Assembly (NCBI RefSeq): GCF_022129445.1
Contig: NZ_JADQAQ010000005.1
Coordinates: 11,322 to 75,321 of the forward strand
Origin: Photobacterium sp. Ph5
Lineage (GTDB): Bacteria > Pseudomonadota > Gammaproteobacteria > Enterobacterales > Vibrionaceae
Direction: 5' to 3'
Length of the DNA: 64,000 bases
Shown: positions 58,250-64,000 of the stretch, piece after piece
How the letters are laid out: each line of letters begins with the position of its first letter
How positions within the stretch are numbered: position 1 is the stretch's first letter
The notes under the pieces: model-generated
The model's database searches: none
The model's input: only the letters and a program-made list of their open reading frames with translations
What the model was told of the DNA's origin: nothing
Translations under genes and position numbers: made by a program

Positions 58250-58477
<228 letters not shown>

Positions 58478-58668
58478 TTAGGCTACCAGCCATTCATCTT
58501 GATCGGGCTGGATAATGCCTCGAAACTGTTTAAGTGTAAAGTTTAGGTGGTAATTTTACCCTTGCCAGTTGTCTTTGTCAGCTTTTGTTCGCGATTAATA
58601 CGTATTTTCTACGTAAATTGACTTTTGTTTGATGTGTTCAGTTTGTATTGCTTTAGATTTAAGCAAAC

Positions 58669-59358
58669 TTATTGCCATATACCATCAATAAGTTTTTGAT
58701 GAGGGGAAAAACGTGTTTTGTAATTCATAGCCTTACAAGCATCGATTTGAAACCCTGGATATAGCCACTGACGCTTTGATTGACGACAGAACTCGATTTG
58801 AAAAAGTACACACAAGGTTCCGAGTGAAAGAGAATGCTCTGGCTCAAAAAAGCTATACACAGCACTTAATGCGTCAGGAAATACATCTGTGACTGCAATG
58901 GCGATAAGTTTGTCATCTTCATAAACATGCAAAAATGCGGTTGCCATCCAAGGTGCAGTTACAAATTCAAAAAATTGCTCTTTATTAGCTGGAAACATGG
59001 AGCCTGTAGAGTGACGAATACGGATGTATTTTTCATATAATGTAAACCAGTTTTCATCTAGCTTTGTTTTAAATTCGAAGCGCAGATTTCGCATTTGAGC
59101 TTGTTGACGCTTTTGACTTCTTGATGGTGTGAATCCTTGGCAATCAATACGTAAAGGGGTGCAGGCTGAACAAGCAATACACATAGGCTTATAAATGGCA
59201 CGGCTACTGCGACGGTAACCTGAAGCTATTAATAAATCGTAGCCTTCGGGTGATAGCCACTGTGGCTCAATAACTACCCCTAATCGCTCTGTTTCATTAG
59301 GTAAGTAGCTGCAATTAGATTCTGGTGTTAGACCAATTTGTAGTGATAACTGATTCAT
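58669..59358 (-). CDS. bpt: Leucyltransferase Bpt (aspartate/glutamate N-end)
   Basis: Bpt transfers leucine from Leu-tRNA to proteins with N-terminal Asp or Glu, creating ClpS-ClpAP substrates; it was described in Vibrio vulnificus and is absent from E. coli. The 229-residue product has the ATE family cysteines (NCSYLP; MCIACSACTPLR), the SGYRRS motif, RHSTGSM, and the C-terminal WLYPGFQIDACKAMNYKTRF. The older label is arginyl-tRNA-protein transferase. It follows aat with a 3-nt gap, so the two N-degron transferases are co-expressed. Confidence 0.93.
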   Translation of the reverse strand: MNQLSLQIGLTPESNCSYLPNETERLGVVIEPQWLSPEGYDLLIASGYRRSSRAIYKPMCIACSACTPLRIDCQGFTPSRSQKRQQAQMRNLRFEFKTKLDENWFTLYEKYIRIRHSTGSMFPANKEQFFEFVTAPWMATAFLHVYEDDKLIAIAVTDVFPDALSAVYSFFEPEHSLSLGTLCVLFQIEFCRQSKRQWLYPGFQIDACKAMNYKTRFSPHQKLIDGIWQ

Positions 59359-59361
59359 TGG

Positions 59362-60075
59362 TTAGGCCTGTGCAACCGGTAAAACGTGAGAAAGATAGGT
59401 TTCTACTGGCAGTATAATATCTCGCTGCTGGTAAAGATGGTCTAAAAATAGCGAACGCTCAAAGGTTTCTGCGCCTAAGGATTCAAGGTGTGGGTTCATC
59501 ATTTGGCAATCAATTAATGTACCACCAACCTCAGAGAAATAACGACAAAACTGCCATAGTGCAATTTTAGATGCATTATCAGCCAATGAAAACATCGACT
59601 CACCACAAAAAACAGTTCCTATTTCAACACCATAAAAACCACCTACTAGTTTTTCATTAGACCAAACCTCTACAGAGTGACAAATACCTAACGTATGTAG
59701 TCTTTGATAGGCTGAAATCATTTCTTCGGTGATCCACGTTTGTTCAGGCCCACGGCAACTTGCACAGTGGTGAATCACATCATGGCATGCTTTATTGATT
59801 GTAATGGTATAGCCTGATTTGCGGAAAAACTTTTTCAGGCTTTTACTTGGCATAAAAGCATGTGGATGAAAAACGCCACGAGGGGTAGGGCTCCACCAAA
59901 GAAGAGGTTCACCTTCAGAAAACCAAGGAAAAATACCTTCACGATAGGCGGTTTGTAAGCGTTTTGGGCTGAGATCACCTCCCATAGCCAGTAACCCATT
60001 AGGCTCTGATAAGGCGTTTGATGGGTGAGGGAATTGGTAAGCGTTGCTATCGATCTCTGGTAAATAAATAGTCAT
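59362..60075 (-). CDS. aat: Leucyl/phenylalanyl-tRNA-protein transferase
   Basis: Aat adds Leu or Phe to proteins with N-terminal Lys or Arg, marking them for ClpS-ClpAP. The 237-residue product has FPHPSNALSEPNGLLAMGGD, the LQTAYREGIFPWFSEGEPLLWWSP block, and the catalytic region GGFYGVEIGTVFCGESMFS. Length equals E. coli Aat (234). The aat-bpt unit sits downstream of cydC and upstream of infA; together with clpS and clpA it makes a complete N-degron pathway within 5 kb. Confidence 0.97.
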   Translation of the reverse strand: MTIYLPEIDSNAYQFPHPSNALSEPNGLLAMGGDLSPKRLQTAYREGIFPWFSEGEPLLWWSPTPRGVFHPHAFMPSKSLKKFFRKSGYTITINKACHDVIHHCASCRGPEQTWITEEMISAYQRLHTLGICHSVEVWSNEKLVGGFYGVEIGTVFCGESMFSLADNASKIALWQFCRYFSEVGGTLIDCQMMNPHLESLGAETFERSLFLDHLYQQRDIILPVETYLSHVLPVAQA

Positions 60076-60146
60076 ACTTTACTGATAGTAGTGGTAAATC
60101 TTAAATGATTATATCGCAGTTGATAGTGAGATGAGACAGATAATAA

Positions 60147-60174
60147 AAAGGCGATACACTCAGGTATCGCCTTT
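60147..60174 (-). terminator. Terminator of cydDC
   Basis: On the minus strand AAAGGCGATAC-(6 nt)-GTATCGCCTTT followed by TTATTATC, 25 nt after the cydC stop. Confidence 0.93.
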
Positions 60175-60198
60175 ATTTATTTTTAGCTCTTACAGTAC

Positions 60199-61920
60199 TT
60201 AAATACGATTACACAATTCTGCGTAACGACCGTTTTGTGCCAGTAATGCTTGGTGTTTACCGCGTTCGATGATTTCCCCTTCATCCATTAAACAGATTTG
60301 ATCCATTTGATCGAGTCCAACTAATCGGTGGGTGATAAAGAGTACGGTTTTATCTTTTGCATGTTCGAGTAACAAGGCTAATATTTGTTGCTCAGTTCGG
60401 CGATCAAGACCTTCTGTTGGCTCATCCATTAGTAGGATAGGCGCATCATGAAGCAGTGCGCGAGCGATACCTAAGCGGCGTCTTTCACCACCAGAGATTT
60501 GACGTCCGCCTTCACCTAACCAAGTATCTAACCCTTTATCTTCAAGTAGGGGAGATAGGCCGACTTGAATTAATGCTTCTGTAAATTCAGCATCAGTGCC
60601 GTTAGGTTTCGCTAACACAAGGTTTTCACGCAATGAACCGTTGAAGATATCAACACGTTGGCTAACCACGGTAATTGCTTTACGTAGAGCGCCTTCACTC
60701 CATGCAGGAAGTGGTTTGCCATCAATTGAAATTTGACCTTGCTGAGGATCCCAACTACGCGTGAGCAGTTGAAGTAAGGTTGATTTACCACAACCTGTTC
60801 GCCCTAGTAATGCCAGTTTTTCACCTTGTTTTAAGTCTATTGATACATTCTTCACAACAGTCTGAGTGCTACCGTAGTAGGTGTAGCTGACATTTTCAAT
60901 CTTCAGCTCACCTTGTGCATCACAGTGGTAACCGTTTGGATCAAAGACCGTATCTGGCGTAGCTTCAATGATTTCATTTAAGCGTTTTGCTGACGTTATG
61001 GTTTGTCCTAGGTATTGGAAAGCACCAGCAACGGGCATCATCATCTCAAAGCTTGCCATGGTTGCAAATGCGACCATAGCTACAAATGGATCGGGCGCAT
61101 GGCCACCAATACCATCAGCAGCAATCCATAGAATGACCACTAAGGTCCAGCCTGTAGCTGCCATCAACATACCATTCGCAATACCTGTTAAACTCGCCAT
61201 TTTGCGTTGAGCTGCAAGCAGTTGGTCTTGCTCTGCTTCTGCTTGTTGGCGGTAACGAGGTTCTGCATTAAACAGCAAGAGTTCTGCATGGCCTTGCAAC
61301 CAATCTAGTAGTTTTATACGGTAGTTCGCTTTTGCAACTGTCAGTTGTTCACCGTTACGTTTACCTAAGCGGTAAAAGATAATAGGTAATATAAACATTA
61401 ATGAGAGTAATATCCCACCAAGTGTTAAGCCTATCTTTGGATCAAACCATGATAAAAATGCGGTAATCGCAGCAATACCCAGTACGCCAATCACTAAAGG
61501 ACTAACCAATCTTAGATAGATGTGATCCATCGCATCAACATCAGCAACTAAACGGTTCAGCAAATCAGCATCACGTAGGTTCGCTTGACGACCTGGGATC
61601 AGTGGTGTGAGCTTTCTAAAGAAAAATAAACGTAGATCGGCAAGGAGCTTAAACGTTGCATTGTGGCTAACAACGCGTTCCCCCCAGCGACCGGCTGTAC
61701 GTGCCATAGAGAAACCACGAACACCTGCACCGGGTAGCATGTAATTGAATGTTTCTCTGGCTATGGTTAAACCTGCAACAGCAGAAGCGGCAATAAACCA
61801 TCCCGATAAAGTTAATAGACTTATAGCGGCAAGAATTGTAGCTAAACCTAAGAGCATACCGAGTGTTAAGCCAAACCAATGCTTACGGTAAAGTTTTAGG
61901 TAAGGGATTAAATCACGCAT
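60199..61920 (-). CDS. cydC: Cysteine/glutathione ABC exporter subunit CydC
   Basis: CydC pairs with CydD in a heterodimeric ABC exporter of cysteine and glutathione needed for cytochrome bd assembly. The 573-residue product has six membrane segments in the first 310 residues, Walker A GRTGCGKST near 370, signature ISGGERRRLGIARALL and Walker B ILLMDEPTEGLD. Length equals E. coli CydC (573). Its start lies inside the cydD end (8-nt overlap), so the two are translationally coupled. Confidence 0.96.
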   Translation of the reverse strand: MRDLIPYLKLYRKHWFGLTLGMLLGLATILAAISLLTLSGWFIAASAVAGLTIARETFNYMLPGAGVRGFSMARTAGRWGERVVSHNATFKLLADLRLFFFRKLTPLIPGRQANLRDADLLNRLVADVDAMDHIYLRLVSPLVIGVLGIAAITAFLSWFDPKIGLTLGGILLSLMFILPIIFYRLGKRNGEQLTVAKANYRIKLLDWLQGHAELLLFNAEPRYRQQAEAEQDQLLAAQRKMASLTGIANGMLMAATGWTLVVILWIAADGIGGHAPDPFVAMVAFATMASFEMMMPVAGAFQYLGQTITSAKRLNEIIEATPDTVFDPNGYHCDAQGELKIENVSYTYYGSTQTVVKNVSIDLKQGEKLALLGRTGCGKSTLLQLLTRSWDPQQGQISIDGKPLPAWSEGALRKAITVVSQRVDIFNGSLRENLVLAKPNGTDAEFTEALIQVGLSPLLEDKGLDTWLGEGGRQISGGERRRLGIARALLHDAPILLMDEPTEGLDRRTEQQILALLLEHAKDKTVLFITHRLVGLDQMDQICLMDEGEIIERGKHQALLAQNGRYAELCNRI

Positions 61921-63685
61921 CGAGATCCCTCTTATCTGTATGACTTAGCATATCTGCCAGTAAGCCATGTTGACTAATTTCTATGAACGAACCGTTTTGA
62001 ACAAGTTTGCCATTCTCCATTACAAGAACACGATCCATTGCATGTAATTGATCTAAACGGTGGCTAACCATTAATGTGGTGTGTTGCTCAACAGCACGAC
62101 CTAAACTTTCAAGGACTAAGCGTTCACTGTTAGCATCAAGGCTGGCTGTGGGTTCATCTAAAATCCAAAACGCACCCTGTTGTAACATCGCACGAGCAAC
62201 AGCAATACGCTGCGCTTGACCTACAGATAAACCACCAGAACGATCACCCACATGATGTTGATAACCTTTTTCTAAGCGATTAATGAATTCGTCAGCGTAA
62301 GCTTCTTTTGCAACTTGAGTCACTTTTGTTTGTTCCGCTAACTGATCACCCAATGTGATGTTTTCATAAATCGTACCGTGAACAAGTAACGGGTTTTGAC
62401 CAACCCAGCTAATTGCTTGACGCCATTCACTATGGTTAAGCTCTTTTAATTCCACATCATTAACTTTGATACTGCCACGGTAGGGAAGGAAACCCAGTAA
62501 TGCATTTAGCAAACTGGTTTTACCTGCTCCACTAGGCCCAACCAATGCCACATGCTCATTGACATTAATATTAAATGTCAGTGGACCTGCAAGCTTTTGA
62601 CCTTCAGGGCTGAGTACTTCTAAATCAGTAACAGAAATTTGAATTTTTTCAGGATTCACTAATGCTTTTGAACCATCCGTCATTTCGTCTGCTTCAATAT
62701 TAAGAAACTCAACGATAGACTCTGCAGCACCAATAGCTTGTGCCTTTGCATGATAGAAAGTACCAAGATCACGTAGCGGTTGATAAAACTCAGGTGCAAG
62801 CACCAGAATGAACAAACCAGTAAATAAAGTAATAGGAATACCGTAGTTACCGAAATTTAATTCACCGATAAAAGCAAAACCGAAGTAAACCGCAACAATA
62901 GCAACAGAAATAGCAGAGAAGAACTCTAATACTGCTGAAGATAAGAAAGCAAGACGAAGGACTTCCATTGTACGTTTACGAAGTACGTGTGAAGCTGCAT
63001 GAAGATTTTCTGCTTCAGCCTCTGCACGATCAAATAAACGTAGGGTAGAGAGTCCTTGAAGGCGATCGTAAAAGTGACCGGATAAGCGTTGTAATGCCTT
63101 AAAGTTTCGACGGTTAGCATCTGCAGCACCTAAGCCAACCAGTGCCATGAATAAAGGAACAAGTGGTGCGGTGAGTAAGAAAATTAACCCTGCAGCCCAG
63201 TTTAGAGGGAAAACGACAAATAAAATGACGACAGGAATAAGAACGGATAACGACATCTGGGGTAGATAACGTGCAAAGAAATCTTGCATTTCTTCTACTT
63301 GTTCTAGGACAAGGCTTGCCCATGTTCCTGCAGGTTTTCCTTTAATATAAGCGGGGCCCAAACTTTGTAGGCGATTAAGAATTAATTGGCGTATATGTAA
63401 GCGTATTTGTTCGCCACAACGGTAGCCAAAAATTTCTCTCCCCCAACTACATAGAGCACGCAAACCGATAATGGCAAATAAACCAATAAATTGATTAATA
63501 AGAGAGTATTTATCAGCATGTTCAATAATTAGTTGATGCAGAATGCTTGCAAGTAACGCCGCTTGTCCAACAAGTAGTAAACCAGACAAAAAGCCTAATC
63601 CAATACTTAGCATAAGCCAGCGTTTTGCTAACTTGCTTTGAGATTTAAGCCACTTGGTTAAATCGCGCTGTAATTGTTTATCCAT
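61913..63685 (-). CDS. cydD: Cysteine/glutathione ABC exporter subunit CydD
   Basis: CydD is the partner of CydC. The 590-residue product has an N-terminal exporter domain with six membrane segments, Walker A GPSGAGKTS near residue 380, signature LSVGQAQRIAVARAML (Val replaces the second Gly of SGGQ, as is common for CydD) and Walker B FWILDEPTASLD. Length equals E. coli CydD (588). It lies downstream of trxB, as in E. coli. Confidence 0.96.
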   Translation of the reverse strand: MDKQLQRDLTKWLKSQSKLAKRWLMLSIGLGFLSGLLLVGQAALLASILHQLIIEHADKYSLINQFIGLFAIIGLRALCSWGREIFGYRCGEQIRLHIRQLILNRLQSLGPAYIKGKPAGTWASLVLEQVEEMQDFFARYLPQMSLSVLIPVVILFVVFPLNWAAGLIFLLTAPLVPLFMALVGLGAADANRRNFKALQRLSGHFYDRLQGLSTLRLFDRAEAEAENLHAASHVLRKRTMEVLRLAFLSSAVLEFFSAISVAIVAVYFGFAFIGELNFGNYGIPITLFTGLFILVLAPEFYQPLRDLGTFYHAKAQAIGAAESIVEFLNIEADEMTDGSKALVNPEKIQISVTDLEVLSPEGQKLAGPLTFNINVNEHVALVGPSGAGKTSLLNALLGFLPYRGSIKVNDVELKELNHSEWRQAISWVGQNPLLVHGTIYENITLGDQLAEQTKVTQVAKEAYADEFINRLEKGYQHHVGDRSGGLSVGQAQRIAVARAMLQQGAFWILDEPTASLDANSERLVLESLGRAVEQHTTLMVSHRLDQLHAMDRVLVMENGKLVQNGSFIEISQHGLLADMLSHTDKRDLDA

Positions 63686-63803
63686 ATAAGGGTTTCATTA
63701 CGGTATTAACGGTGGGTAGCTCATAGTTAAATGGTGAGCATACATTTAACTATGAGATAAACAAACCGCCACTTATTTAAGTTGCGGTTTGGACACTTAC
63801 TGA

Positions 63804-64000
<197 letters not shown>

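Overview
The window comes from the chromosome of a low-G+C member of the Vibrionaceae, most likely Photobacterium or a close relative such as Aliivibrio. The main evidence is the block uvrB - Qrr sRNA - luxO - luxU set inside the uvrB - ybhK - moaA neighbourhood. A long alanine/lysine-rich RsxC tail and the gamma-proteobacterial block icd / cspD / clpS-clpA / infA / bpt-aat / cydC-cydD / trxB also fit. The species cannot be fixed from the sequence alone. I see no rRNA, tRNA, insertion sequence, prophage or CRISPR array.

Layout. 1-3392 (minus): end of the rsx (rnf) electron-transport operon, read rsxA, rsxB, rsxC (rsxC cut by the window edge). 3786-4526: pepE. 4577-5685: a long gap with several DnaA-box-like sites, then uvrB. 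7757-8000: a divergent Qrr sRNA with a sigma-54 promoter and a LuxO-type operator. 8104-9918: luxO-luxU. 9880-11896 (minus): ybhK, a LON-domain protein and a small unknown protein. 12088-14487: molybdenum-cofactor riboswitch and moaA-moaC-moaD-moaE. 14557-15184: two small proteins of unknown function. 15635-21233: oppABCDF oligopeptide importer.

21309-32514 looks like accessory surface/biofilm DNA. A membrane EAL protein and a membrane GGDEF protein are translationally coupled on the minus strand. Divergent from them is a seven-gene chaperone-usher pilus operon that ends in a cytoplasmic EAL protein. Convergent with that is a ToxR/ToxS-like pair, a membrane winged-helix regulator and a small membrane partner. 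32948-48857 follows: a 3702-residue exoprotein made of about 24 DUF11-type repeats, a separate 1179-residue outer-membrane beta-barrel protein, and an OmpA-like lipoprotein. The giant protein ends in a module that I recall preceding the barrel inside single-chain relatives, so the three genes look like a split surface system. The giant and barrel genes share an identical 13-bp motif upstream. This is the best candidate in the window for a poorly described system.

48931-64000 is housekeeping again: purB-hflD-mnmA (minus) with a near-consensus PurR operator upstream, rluE divergent from icd, cspD divergent from clpS-clpA, then infA, bpt-aat, cydD-cydC and the 3' end of trxB, all on the minus strand.

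How the parts fit: LuxU and LuxO carry the quorum phosphorelay to the adjacent Qrr RNA. Pilus, c-di-GMP enzymes, ToxR-like pair and giant repeat protein form a contiguous block that plausibly controls attachment. The remaining genes serve redox, cofactor, purine, tRNA, proteolysis and cytochrome bd functions.
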